Shown here in pieces: positions 1 to 6,592 of a stretch of 11,037 nucleotides of DNA. The notes under the pieces are model-generated. The model was not told the DNA's origin. It searched no databases and saw nothing but the letters and a program-made list of their open reading frames with translations. This DNA comes from CAZVXI01 sp964631295 (GTDB lineage Bacteria; Planctomycetota; Phycisphaerae; Phycisphaerales; SM1A02): the NCBI GenBank assembly GCA_964631295.1, contig CAZVXI010000106.1, positions 1 to 11,037 of the forward strand, read 5' to 3'. Positions within the stretch are counted from its first letter, which is position 1; every line of letters begins with the position of its first letter. The translations under genes and the position numbers were made by a program.

Positions 1-99
1 CGCCGTTTTTCGCCTGAAATTGCGGACTGCCGTCAAGCGGGCCGGGGGCGGGGCCTTCCGATTCGCGGGTGTTTCCGGCCGGGTGTGGGGCTGGATCGC

Positions 100-105
100 T
101 AGAAT
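100..105 (+). promoter_or_regulatory. Putative -10 box (TAGAAT) of a leaderless mreC promoter
   Basis: TAGAAT lies exactly 9 nt before the mreC ATG. A -10 box there would start transcription at or 1-3 nt before the start codon, so the mRNA would be leaderless or nearly so. No Shine-Dalgarno sequence is visible before this ATG, and no good -35 box lies 16-18 nt upstream. The same 11-mer CGCTAGAATCG occurs with the same 9-nt spacing before rpe. The rest of 1-114 holds no gene that I can support on either strand. Confidence 0.45.
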
Positions 106-114
106 CGGCTGAGC

Positions 115-1008
115 ATGGATCGCTCGCGGGTCATTTTGTTTCTGACGATCGCGGCACTGGTTGCGACATCGCTGCTGCCCCGCCGATTCCTCGGCTGGGC
201 GAACGATGCAGCGAGTTTGCTGCATATTCCCGTTGCGCCTGTCAGCCACATAGGCACGGTGGTGGCTTCGTGGATGCGGCCTGCTGCGACACCCTTCGGC
301 GACCTGCCGGGCGACCTGCAGGAGCAGTTCGCCGAGATGGCTGAGGAGCGCGACCGGTTCGAGCGGTTGTATCAACAGTCGGAACATCGCACTGCAGAAC
401 TGGAGGAACAGGTTCGGCAGTTGCAGAAGATCGATTCGACCGATCGGCCGGACAACCTCAAGCTGCTGTACACATCGATCACCGGGCGGCACCCGAGCGA
501 CCAGTTCGCGGCGGTGCGCATCAAGGGGGGCAGCCGACAGAATGTGGTGGAAGGGTCGGTCGCTGTGTATGGCGGGGTGCACCTGCTGGGCCAGGGGACG
601 GATGTCGACAAACTCAGCAGCACGGTGCGGCCAGCAGCGAATGATCAGACGCCCCCGCTGCGCGCGCGTGTCTGGCCGCGCGATCGCCCGGAGACGACGT
701 CGCGTGGTGCGTTGCCTGTTCGGCTTGTTGCAGATGGAGCTGGTTTGTTTCTTGCTGATGTCGATAAGAATGCGGATGTTGCCATCGGCGATGTCGTGCG
801 CCTCGTCGACCCCGCGTGGCCCGAGGCTGCGCAGTTGCTGACGATCGGCGTGATTGATGCCATTCGCCCGAAGGATCAGCAGCCGTTACGAAACGAGATT
901 GTGGTTCGCCCTGCGTACCAGATGCATGAAGTTGCATCGGTGTTGCTGATGATCCAGCCGCCGACACTCGCGGAAACCGAACTGACCAATGCGGGAGGTG
1001 ATGATTGA
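115..1008 (+). CDS. mreC: Rod shape-determining protein MreC
   Basis: MreC is the periplasmic elongasome scaffold, anchored in the inner membrane, linking MreB/MreD to peptidoglycan synthases. The 297-residue product has the family layout. A short basic N-terminus is followed by one membrane segment (about residues 5-23), a coiled coil (about 67-106, rich in Glu, Gln and Arg), and a beta-rich periplasmic part (about 130-280). That part contains family-like stretches: a GSRQNVVEG turn where MreC has a 'G-S-x-x-G-V-x-x-G' motif, IGDVVRLV, and IGVIDAI followed by a V-x-P-a motif near the end. Length is normal. The ATG at 115 places the membrane helix right at the N-terminus, as expected. The gene overlaps mreD by 4 nt (TTGA), so the two are probably translationally coupled. 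Sequence identity to model MreC proteins is clearly low, so the call rests on architecture, these motifs and the adjacent MreD. Confidence 0.88.
   Translation: MDRSRVILFLTIAALVATSLLPRRFLGWANDAASLLHIPVAPVSHIGTVVASWMRPAATPFGDLPGDLQEQFAEMAEERDRFERLYQQSEHRTAELEEQVRQLQKIDSTDRPDNLKLLYTSITGRHPSDQFAAVRIKGGSRQNVVEGSVAVYGGVHLLGQGTDVDKLSSTVRPAANDQTPPLRARVWPRDRPETTSRGALPVRLVADGAGLFLADVDKNADVAIGDVVRLVDPAWPEAAQLLTIGVIDAIRPKDQQPLRNEIVVRPAYQMHEVASVLLMIQPPTLAETELTNAGGDD
994..998 (+). promoter_or_regulatory. Strong ribosome binding site (GGAGG) of mreD, inside the mreC end
   Basis: GGAGG within the last mreC codons lies 6 nt upstream of the TTG at 1005. That spacing decides for TTG as the mreD start. An ATG at 1001 lies only 2 nt behind the same site and opens a different frame that does not encode a membrane protein. 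Confidence 0.7.
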
Positions 1009-1586
1009 ACTGGATCACCTTCATCGTGTTCGCGTACATCGCTCTGGTGCTGGAAGTCAGTTGTCGGGGCGCGTTTGCGATTTACAGCCTCGGTGGTGTC
1101 ACGCCGAGTTTCATCATGCCGATGTTCGTTGCAATCGCGCTTGCGGCACCGCGCTTCCACGTGATGTGGGCTGCGATCATTCTCGGCCTGGCGATTGATC
1201 TCTCCAGCCCGTTCGCGCAGAGCAACGGCACGGAACTGTTCGTGCCCGGCCCTCATGCGCTCGGTCTTGCGATTACGGGTTGGCTGATCACGCAGGTACG
1301 ATCTTCAGTCTTCCGCGACCGCGTGATTACAATCGCAAGCATGACGTTCTGTGCTGTGCTTTTGAGCGGCATCCTTGTGCTGCTGTTGTATCGTTTGCGG
1401 GCAGCCTTCCCGGATGCGGGCAGCTATTTCATGACAGGCTCGATGACCGGCGATGTTGTTCGCACGGTTGGCAATGCTGTGTACTCCGCGCTGATTGCTG
1501 TGCCGCTTGGATGGCTCATGCTGCGCACGCAGCCGATGTGGGGGTTCGTCCAGCACATGCCTCGTATCGGGTCGGCGGTTCGATAA
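1005..1586 (+). CDS. mreD: Rod shape-determining protein MreD (TTG start)
   Basis: MreD is the polytopic inner-membrane partner of MreC in the elongasome. The 193-residue product is strongly hydrophobic, with about five or six membrane spans (approximately residues 4-22, 33-50, 53-70, 84-98, 107-130 and 155-172). It contains the MreD-like stretch ILGLAIDLSSP followed by a Gly/Pro-rich loop and another helix (GPHALGLAITGWLI). Start choice: TTG at 1005 overlaps the mreC stop by 4 nt and follows a good GGAGG site. No in-frame ATG gives a sensible first helix. MreD is poorly conserved in general, so the position right after mreC is a large part of the evidence. The next gene begins 12 nt after its stop, consistent with one operon. 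Confidence 0.83.
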   Translation: MNWITFIVFAYIALVLEVSCRGAFAIYSLGGVTPSFIMPMFVAIALAAPRFHVMWAAIILGLAIDLSSPFAQSNGTELFVPGPHALGLAITGWLITQVRSSVFRDRVITIASMTFCAVLLSGILVLLLYRLRAAFPDAGSYFMTGSMTGDVVRTVGNAVYSALIAVPLGWLMLRTQPMWGFVQHMPRIGSAVR

Positions 1587-1598
1587 GTAAAACTGGCG

Positions 1599-2813
1599 AT
1601 GAAGACTGCTATGCATCGGATCATCATCTTCGACGACGGACGCGGCAGACTGGGCACGATGACTGACCTGCGCGCCGCGTTCGAAGTGCGGACGGGCATG
1701 TTCACGACTGGCGCGCGCATCGCAGCGACATTCCCCAAGACTCTCGGCGGCTACTGGGTGCCGGCCCACCTCGAGGGATTGCTGCGCGAACGGGGCAATG
1801 CACCCGTGAACACACTCCCTGACGAAGAGACGCTTCTGTGTGTCAACGGGCGGTGGGCGATGCCGACATCGGAGGTCTCTCTTGATGTCGGTGAGGTGCT
1901 TCTCGAACACGAAACCGGTGATGTCGTCATGGCATTGCTGCGCCGTGCTGATGCTGAGTATCTGCTGCAGCATCACGAACTGAGCGAACGCGTTGCGACG
2001 CAAACAACTGAAGCGCGTGTGTTGTATCGCTGGCCGTGGGATGTCATCGCGCACATGCAGGAGACAATCCCGCATGACATCCTCTCGATGCGACTGCTCG
2101 AAGCGCAGCTCGTCAACACGTCTGCATACACCTGCGGAGAGCACCCGATCCAGGTGCACGAGCGCGCACATGTCTGGCCGAATGTGGTTCTGGACGCGAC
2201 GAACGGGCCGATCACTGTGCACGACGGCGCGACGATTCGGCCGGGCGCTGTCTTGTGCGGCCCGGTGGCGATTGGGCAGCATGCGACTGTGATGGACCAG
2301 GCGGTCATCAAGGCGAACACTGTCCTCGGCCCGGCAAGCAAGGTCGGAGGCGAAGTTGGCAGGACAATCTTTCAGGGGTTCAGCAACAAAGCCCACGACG
2401 GGCATCTCGGCGACAGCTGGATCGGCAAATGGGTGAACTTCGGCGCGGGTACGACGAACTCCAATTTGCTCAACACCTACGGCGAGGTGGCGATGCGCGT
2501 TGAACCTGATTCACCCCGCCAACGAACCGGGCTCACCTTCCTCGGTTGCATCGTCGGCGATCATGTGAAGTTTGCGATCAACACCCGCATCATGACCGGC
2601 AGCGTATTCGGCACGGGCGCGATGATTGCGACCACGGCCGCCCCGCCTGCCAATGTGCGCCGCTTCGCCTGGCTGACGGATGCAGGCGACCGCACGCAAC
2701 AGCTCGATAAGTTCACTGAGACGATGCGCACCGTCATGGCGCGGCGTGACCGTGAGGCAAGCGATGCGTATGTGAACCTGTTGCGCGAGGTGCATGCGCG
2801 AGCGGCGGGATGA
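1599..2813 (+). CDS. GlmU-like bifunctional sugar nucleotidyltransferase / left-handed beta-helix acyltransferase
   Basis: The 404-residue product resembles the alternative GlmU family (TIGR03991 type, with an NTP_transf_4 N-terminus), which makes UDP-GlcNAc from GlcN-1-P. The N-terminus reads IIIFDDGRGRLG, then MTDLRAAFEVRTGMFTTGAR, the region holding the family's 'T-D-L-R ... R-x-G' signature. Residues about 182-345 form a left-handed beta-helix of hexapeptide repeats. Within it, NKAHDGHLGDSWIG and WVNFGAGTTNSNL (about residues 283-310) match the acetyltransferase active-site region of this family. H286 is the likely counterpart of the catalytic His of E. coli GlmU, by eye alignment only. 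ATG at 1599 is used. ATG at 1611 starts only 2 residues before the conserved IIIFDD and is a serious alternative; neither has a good Shine-Dalgarno site. The gene follows mreD by 12 nt and stops 16 nt before the assembly gap. The exact sugar substrate cannot be decided from sequence. Confidence 0.8.
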   Translation: MKTAMHRIIIFDDGRGRLGTMTDLRAAFEVRTGMFTTGARIAATFPKTLGGYWVPAHLEGLLRERGNAPVNTLPDEETLLCVNGRWAMPTSEVSLDVGEVLLEHETGDVVMALLRRADAEYLLQHHELSERVATQTTEARVLYRWPWDVIAHMQETIPHDILSMRLLEAQLVNTSAYTCGEHPIQVHERAHVWPNVVLDATNGPITVHDGATIRPGAVLCGPVAIGQHATVMDQAVIKANTVLGPASKVGGEVGRTIFQGFSNKAHDGHLGDSWIGKWVNFGAGTTNSNLLNTYGEVAMRVEPDSPRQRTGLTFLGCIVGDHVKFAINTRIMTGSVFGTGAMIATTAAPPANVRRFAWLTDAGDRTQQLDKFTETMRTVMARRDREASDAYVNLLREVHARAAG

Positions 2814-2829
2814 GCGTGCTACGCGTGAG

Positions 2830-2839
2830 NNNNNNNNNN
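2830..2839. other. Assembly gap of ten Ns
   Basis: Exactly ten undetermined bases separate the end of the nucleotidyltransferase gene (stop at 2813) from the end of mreB (stop at 2851). A fixed run of ten Ns is a common placeholder for a scaffold join, so true length and linkage are uncertain. The gap falls in a convergent intergenic spacer, where a terminator hairpin would be expected. Confidence 0.95.
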
Positions 2840-2850
2840 GATCGGTGTGA

Positions 2851-3918
2851 TCAGAACTCTTCTGCGCCGCACTCCATCGTCGATTTCCACTCCTCGAGGT
2901 TTTCGAGGTAGATGCTCGTGCCACGTGCGACGGATGTCATCGGATCGTCGGCAATGCGGGCATCGAGGCCGGTCGCGTTGGCGAAGACGACATCGATGCC
3001 GCGGAGCAGCGCGCCGCCTCCGACAAGGCAGATGCCGTTCTCCACAAGGTCTGCAGCGAGTTCCGGCTCGGCTCGTTCGAGTGTGCGTGTGACCGCTTCG
3101 ACGATCTGGTTCACCGGCTCGTGCAGTGCTTCGCGGATCTCATCGCTGGAGACAACTGTCTTGCGTGGAAGGCCTGAGATCATGTCCCGGCCGCGAACAT
3201 CCATCATGCGCGGTTCGCCGACCGGCGCGGCTGAGCCGATCTCGACCTTGATGCGTTCTGCAGTCTGCTCGCCGATCGTGAGGTTGTAGGCTTTCTTCAT
3301 GTGGTTCATGATGGCCTCGTCCATGTCATCACCAGCGACACGGACGGATTCGCATGTGGCGATATCTGCAAGCGACATGATGGCAACCTCGGTCGTGCCG
3401 CCTCCGATGTCGACAACCATTGAGGCCGTCGGCTCGACGATGGGCAGCCCGGCGCCGATCCCCGCTGCCATGGGTTCCTCGACGAGATACACCCGACGAG
3501 CACCGGCACGCTGGGCCGACTCAATCACGGCGCGCTTCTCGACAGTGGTGATGCCTGAGGGTACCGCGATCACGACGCGCGGGCCGACGAACCGGTTGCG
3601 GCCGCTGACCTTGCGGATGAAGTAGCTGAGCATCGCCTCGGTGATCTCGAAATCACTGATCACGCCGTCCTTGAGCGGGCGGATCGCGCTAATCGAGCCG
3701 GGCGTCTTTCCAAGCATCTCCTTGGCGGCCCAGCCGACGGCATTGCCGTTGTTGAGAACCTTGTTGGTGCCGCGTTTGACGGCGACGACCGAAGGCTCAT
3801 TGAGAACGATACCCTCCCCTCGCACGCAAACAAGCGTGTTGCAGGTTCCGAGATCGATGCCCATATCCACGCTGAACCAGCTCAGGGCCTTGTCGAAGTA
3901 CACCAAGGTTTGCTCCAT
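2851..3918 (-). CDS. mreB: Rod shape-determining protein MreB (bacterial actin)
   Basis: MreB is an ATP-binding actin homologue that forms short filaments under the inner membrane and positions the elongasome. From ATG at 3918 the product has 355 residues, close to the usual ~345. Actin-fold motifs are intact: phosphate-1 loop GIDLGTCNTLV (about 20-30), EGIVLNEPSVVA (about 35-46), connect-1/catalytic region VEEPMAAGIG (about 146-155), phosphate-2 VVDIGGGTTEVAIMS (about 168-182), and adenosine motif CLVGGGALLRG (about 287-297). The frame extends upstream to a GTG at 3963, adding 15 residues. ATG at 3918 is preferred because family members usually reach the IDLGT motif about 20 residues in. The gene lies downstream of an intrinsic terminator, so it should have its own promoter in 3919-4020; no convincing -10/-35 pair is visible there. 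It converges on the nucleotidyltransferase gene across the gap rather than preceding mreC. Confidence 0.96.
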   Translation of the reverse strand: MEQTLVYFDKALSWFSVDMGIDLGTCNTLVCVRGEGIVLNEPSVVAVKRGTNKVLNNGNAVGWAAKEMLGKTPGSISAIRPLKDGVISDFEITEAMLSYFIRKVSGRNRFVGPRVVIAVPSGITTVEKRAVIESAQRAGARRVYLVEEPMAAGIGAGLPIVEPTASMVVDIGGGTTEVAIMSLADIATCESVRVAGDDMDEAIMNHMKKAYNLTIGEQTAERIKVEIGSAAPVGEPRMMDVRGRDMISGLPRKTVVSSDEIREALHEPVNQIVEAVTRTLERAEPELAADLVENGICLVGGGALLRGIDVVFANATGLDARIADDPMTSVARGTSIYLENLEEWKSTMECGAEEF

Positions 3919-4021
3919 CCTGACTTGGGCGACTCCGTCGTTCGCATCATCCTGAGCGAACACGACTTACACAGGTCATCGGCCGCCGCGCGGAAATGGC
4001 ATGAGAAGCTCTGTGAGATGA

Positions 4022-4056
4022 TAAAGAAGCAGCGTCGGCCATCAGACCGACGCTGC
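4022..4056 (-). terminator. Intrinsic terminator after the coiled-coil/microprotein operon
   Basis: On the - strand a perfect 10-bp stem, GCAGCGTCGG with CCGACGCTGC (4047-4056 with 4029-4038), encloses an 8-nt loop and is followed by TTCTTTA. It lies about 30 nt downstream of the 59-codon gene and about 110 nt upstream of mreB, separating the two transcription units. Seen on the + strand the stem is not followed by a T-run. Confidence 0.82.
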
Positions 4057-4087
4057 AAGGTTCACACAGGATGTACACAGGCTGAGA

Positions 4088-4267
4088 TCAATCCACGAGG
4101 GTGATGACTCCGCCCGGAGCGCTCGGGCCATCCGCCGAATGCTCGATGTTTCGCAGCGCCAGCATGGTCACGCCCGCGGCGAGGATGATGAAAGCGGCTG
4201 CAAGCAGGCCGGTGTAGACGTCAACTCCACCCCCGGCTCGGCGAACTGGTGCGTTGAACTGGCTCAT
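4088..4267 (-). CDS. 59-residue single-pass membrane microprotein, function unknown
   Basis: This small gene was found by direct reading of the - strand. ATG at 4267 is preceded by AAGGA with 8-nt spacing, and the frame runs 59 codons to TGA. The product starts MSQFNAPVRRAGGGVDVYTG. A single hydrophobic helix follows (about residues 18-37, Leu/Ala/Ile-rich), then a short polar tail ending GGVITLVD. The basic N-terminus and acidic tail suggest N-in/C-out topology. It lies 54 nt downstream of the coiled-coil protein gene and about 30 nt before a strong terminator, so it is probably the last gene of that operon. I do not recognise the family. The ribosome binding site, membrane helix and terminator placement together support it being real. 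Confidence 0.68.
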   Translation of the reverse strand: MSQFNAPVRRAGGGVDVYTGLLAAAFIILAAGVTMLALRNIEHSADGPSAPGGVITLVD

Positions 4268-4321
4268 GGCGATCTTCCTTTCCGTCGTCTCGTCTCAGTC
4301 GATTGCGATGATCCGATCGAT

Positions 4322-5209
4322 TCAGCGTTGGCCAGCCCGGGCATACGCCTGATGACCGATTCGCACTTCACCACGTTCCTCAACGTTCTCGAGCGTCAGC
4401 ACGCCGACGGCCCGGTTGATGTCAACCTCGCTGATTCTCAGGCGGCCGATGAAGTCGCCATCTGAACCAACGGTCATAATCCAGCCTTCGCGAATGCCGG
4501 ACGTCGACCCTGCGTCGATTTCAACCAGCGTCCGGACGCTGTTGCGTTCCACGCCAATCACGTTCGCGGTGACGTTGCGGTCGGGTGCGATGCCGTCAGA
4601 TGCACGCGCGTCGCCAAGGTCTCCGTATTGAGCGATGAACATGCTCACCTGAGTCAGCGCGGACGCGTGATCATTGCGGAGTTTTTGAAGTTCTTCCTGA
4701 AGCATTCGTCGAGCGGCAATGGCCACATCCAACTGGCCTTGCACATCGCGGAGCTGTTCATCGAGTTCCGCACGACGTTGCTCGGCCTGCAGTGCGTCTT
4801 GTCGCAGTTGCCGAGTTTCATCCAACAGTGTCGACGTGGTCTGCTGCGAGGTCGCCAACGATGAGGAGAGCTCTGCGAGTTTGCTTTCGATCTCCATCTT
4901 GAGCGACTCTGCCGCTGCCAGGCGTGCTTTCAACTGGCTCACCTCACCCTGAGAGCGGCTGGCGTCCGAGACAGCGTCGCGCGTCGCTTCGGTTGCTTCC
5001 TGGATTTCGCTGCGGAGTTGTGCTGTTTCAGCACCAAAGTTCGCCTGAGACGTCGTCAAGTCGGCCTCGGCGGCTGCCAGTTGATCCTTGAGGCCGAGAT
5101 ACTTGGCCTTGTAACTGTCCTCGTTATGGGAATAGACCACAACCAGCGGCACCAGAAGCACCGCAAGAAGACTCACCAGAACAACAAAGATCTTTGTCAG
5201 GACGTGCAC
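4322..5209 (-). CDS. Membrane-anchored coiled-coil protein with MreC-like C-terminal beta domain
   Basis: I do not recognise a named family. From GTG at 5209 the product has 295 residues. A strong N-terminal membrane helix spans about residues 5-26 (VVLVSLLAVLLVPLVVV). A long coiled coil rich in Ala, Gln, Glu, Leu and Arg follows (about 30-190), then a compact C-terminal domain (about 213-290). That domain has the pattern IDAGSTSGIREGW, VGSDGDFIGRLRISEV and GEVRIGHQ, resembling the 'G-S-x-x-G-V-x-x-G ... x-G-x-V' beta elements of MreC and of similar domains I recall in planctomycete hypothetical proteins. Start choice: GTG at 5209 has GAGGGA 6 nt upstream and places the helix at the N-terminus. 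An upstream TTG at 5284 would add 25 residues without membrane character. Position between a putative TACAAT -10 box and the 59-codon gene suggests a two-gene operon. An envelope-spanning structural role is inference from architecture. Confidence 0.8.
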   Translation of the reverse strand: MHVLTKIFVVLVSLLAVLLVPLVVVYSHNEDSYKAKYLGLKDQLAAAEADLTTSQANFGAETAQLRSEIQEATEATRDAVSDASRSQGEVSQLKARLAAAESLKMEIESKLAELSSSLATSQQTTSTLLDETRQLRQDALQAEQRRAELDEQLRDVQGQLDVAIAARRMLQEELQKLRNDHASALTQVSMFIAQYGDLGDARASDGIAPDRNVTANVIGVERNSVRTLVEIDAGSTSGIREGWIMTVGSDGDFIGRLRISEVDINRAVGVLTLENVEERGEVRIGHQAYARAGQR

Positions 5210-5215
5210 GTGACT

Positions 5216-5221
5216 TCCCTC
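5216..5221 (-). promoter_or_regulatory. Ribosome binding site (GAGGGA) fixing the GTG start at 5209
   Basis: GAGGGA on the - strand ends 6 nt before the GTG at 5209. The alternative TTG at 5284 has no comparable site, so this element supports the shorter protein that begins directly with its membrane anchor. Confidence 0.6.
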
Positions 5222-5290
5222 GTGTTCGATTCGAAAACAGCCGGGGCTGCCCACAGCCACCGATTCCAGCCGTCGCCCGGCCAAACGAGC

Positions 5291-5296
5291 ATTGTA
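5291..5296 (-). promoter_or_regulatory. Possible -10 box (TACAAT) before the coiled-coil gene
   Basis: TACAAT matches the TATAAT consensus at 5 of 6 positions, in an AT-rich patch that stands out from the GC-rich surroundings. It lies 82 nt upstream of the GTG start. A TTGAAC is present on the same strand at 5310-5315, but the 13-nt spacer is too short for a standard sigma-70 promoter, so the -35 element is unclear. Confidence 0.35.
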
Positions 5297-5297
5297 A

Positions 5298-5444
5298 TCA
5301 TACTTTGACGTTCAACGCCAGCCGACCGACCAAAAGATCGGTCAATTCCATGCTGGGACGCCAAGCAAGACCATCCTCGGTCCTGATATGCCGGCGCGGC
5401 AGCGCGGCTGCGCGCGGGTCTGAAGACGCGTGAGAATCAGCCAT
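5298..5444 (-). CDS. Possible 48-residue small protein, function unknown
   Basis: ATG at 5444 is preceded by GAGGG with 5-nt spacing, and the frame runs 48 codons to TGA at 5298. The gene starts 17 nt after the HEAT lipoprotein stop and ends just upstream of the TACAAT box. The product is hydrophilic, Arg-rich in the middle (ALPRRHIRTEDG), with a short amphipathic end (MELTDLLVGRLALNVKV). No signal peptide or membrane segment is visible and I do not recognise a family. The ribosome binding site and operon spacing favour it; its short length and lack of any known motif count against it. Confidence 0.38.
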   Translation of the reverse strand: MADSHASSDPRAAALPRRHIRTEDGLAWRPSMELTDLLVGRLALNVKV

Positions 5445-5461
5445 TCCAGCCCTCGATCCGG

Positions 5462-6592
5462 TCAGGGACGGGCGTACATCGGCCGTTTTGCCGCTCTGAG
5501 GAAGGCGCCAGCAGCCGCGACCTGCACGATCGGATTCTCGTCGGTCATCATGCCGGTGATGATCTGCATGGCCTCGCTGCCACCAATCTCGCCGAGCGTC
5601 AGTGCTGCCTGCGTTCTCAGCTCGAACTGCTCGGCATGGACGTATTCCTCGAGCACACTCATCGGTGCGATCGCCGGATCAATCTGGGCAAGGCCGAACG
5701 TGGCTGCCATCCGAATCTCGGCAGGTTGCCGCTGCCGGCCTGATCGCATAGCGAGGTCAAAGAGCTGCGCTGCTGCCCGCTGATCTTCCAGACGCCCACA
5801 CATCAGGCATGCGAGGGCGGCAATCTCACCCTGTTCTGCGGGCGTGAACAACGCCGCGCGGATGATCTCGAGCTGCGAGCTGTCTCCCAGTTTCACGAGT
5901 GCCTCAGCCAGTTGCAGGTCGACAATGCGCATGCGTACCTGCCCGACGCGTGGCATGCCCGCGCCCGCGGCAGCGCGAAGCATGGGTGCGGCGGTCGGAT
6001 CGCCGATCTCCCCGAGCACGAGCGCGGCGTTGCCACGAACTTCGGGATCTTCGCTGACGATCATGCCAGCAAGCGGGTTGAGATCGACTTCGTAGCCGCA
6101 GCGCTTCATCCCGTACATCGCCGCTGCCTGAACAGACTTCGAAGGGTCGCGAAGCAAGGGTTCGAGCAGATGGGCTTCATCGACCATGTTGAAGCGGCCG
6201 ACCGTCATCGCCGCAACAAATCGCACACCTCGATTCTGGTCGAGCAGGCCGCGGCGAGCGACCGGGCCGAGATGCTCAGGCATGGCGTGCAGTGCTTCGA
6301 TTGCATTTGCGCGGAGCAGGGGATTGCGCGACTCTGACGCCTGCAGCAGCAGATCAACCGCCGTGTTTCGGAGCGCCTCAGCCGTGCGGGTCGTCGTATT
6401 CACGGGCACTGATTCCCCGGACACCTGCTGGTAATGCGCGAGCGACGGGTCGTTGTCAACCACCGAGCGGTCGCGCGTGGACCACGGCTGCTGCCCGCCG
6501 ATCGTCTGTTGGTTCTGGCTGCATCCGCTGATGGCCAGGGCGGCAAGCGCGATGGCGGCGATGGATCGTGTCGTCGTGTTCATATCGTTCAT
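5462..6592 (-). CDS. HEAT-repeat lipoprotein
   Basis: The 376-residue product begins with a lipoprotein signal peptide: a basic/polar N-terminus, hydrophobic core (about residues 10-21, IAAIALAALAI) and lipobox ISGC with the modified cysteine at residue 24. A low-complexity linker follows (about 25-70). The rest is a series of short alpha-helical HEAT/PBS-lyase-type repeats, recognisable by recurring signatures: RANAIEALHAM, VRFVAAMTVGR, VQAAAMYGMKR, VRGNAALVLGEIGD, LRTQAALTLGEIG and VQVAAAGAFLRAAK. Such solenoids usually bind other proteins; no catalytic motif is visible. The ATG at 6592 overlaps the lnt stop in an ATGA arrangement, so translation is probably coupled. A second in-frame ATG at 6583 is possible. 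The mature protein would be a substrate of the signal peptidase II / Lgt / Lnt pathway. Its partner is unknown. Confidence 0.85.
   Translation of the reverse strand: MNDMNTTTRSIAAIALAALAISGCSQNQQTIGGQQPWSTRDRSVVDNDPSLAHYQQVSGESVPVNTTTRTAEALRNTAVDLLLQASESRNPLLRANAIEALHAMPEHLGPVARRGLLDQNRGVRFVAAMTVGRFNMVDEAHLLEPLLRDPSKSVQAAAMYGMKRCGYEVDLNPLAGMIVSEDPEVRGNAALVLGEIGDPTAAPMLRAAAGAGMPRVGQVRMRIVDLQLAEALVKLGDSSQLEIIRAALFTPAEQGEIAALACLMCGRLEDQRAAAQLFDLAMRSGRQRQPAEIRMAATFGLAQIDPAIAPMSVLEEYVHAEQFELRTQAALTLGEIGGSEAMQIITGMMTDENPIVQVAAAGAFLRAAKRPMYARP

Noticed and set aside
69..81. 13-mer GTGTTTCCGGCCG shared with 9338-9350
   Set aside because: About one shared 13-mer is expected by chance in a window of this size, more with GC-rich composition, and the two sites differ in orientation and distance relative to their genes.
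1001..1198. ATG at 1001 close behind the GGAGG site
   Set aside because: Only 2 nt separate it from the site and its frame gives a short His/Arg-rich product, while TTG at 1005 opens the hydrophobic MreD frame with 6-nt spacing.
1305..2405. 366-codon open frame on the - strand
   Set aside because: It lies antisense across mreD and the nucleotidyltransferase gene, is rich in Arg, His, Cys and Ser with no domain pattern, and is explained as the GC-rich antisense shadow of real genes.
5324..5343. Inverted repeat GACCGA...TCGGTC with an 8-nt loop
   Set aside because: The 6-bp stem is short, lacks a T-run on either strand and sits inside the possible 48-codon gene; too weak to call a terminator or operator.
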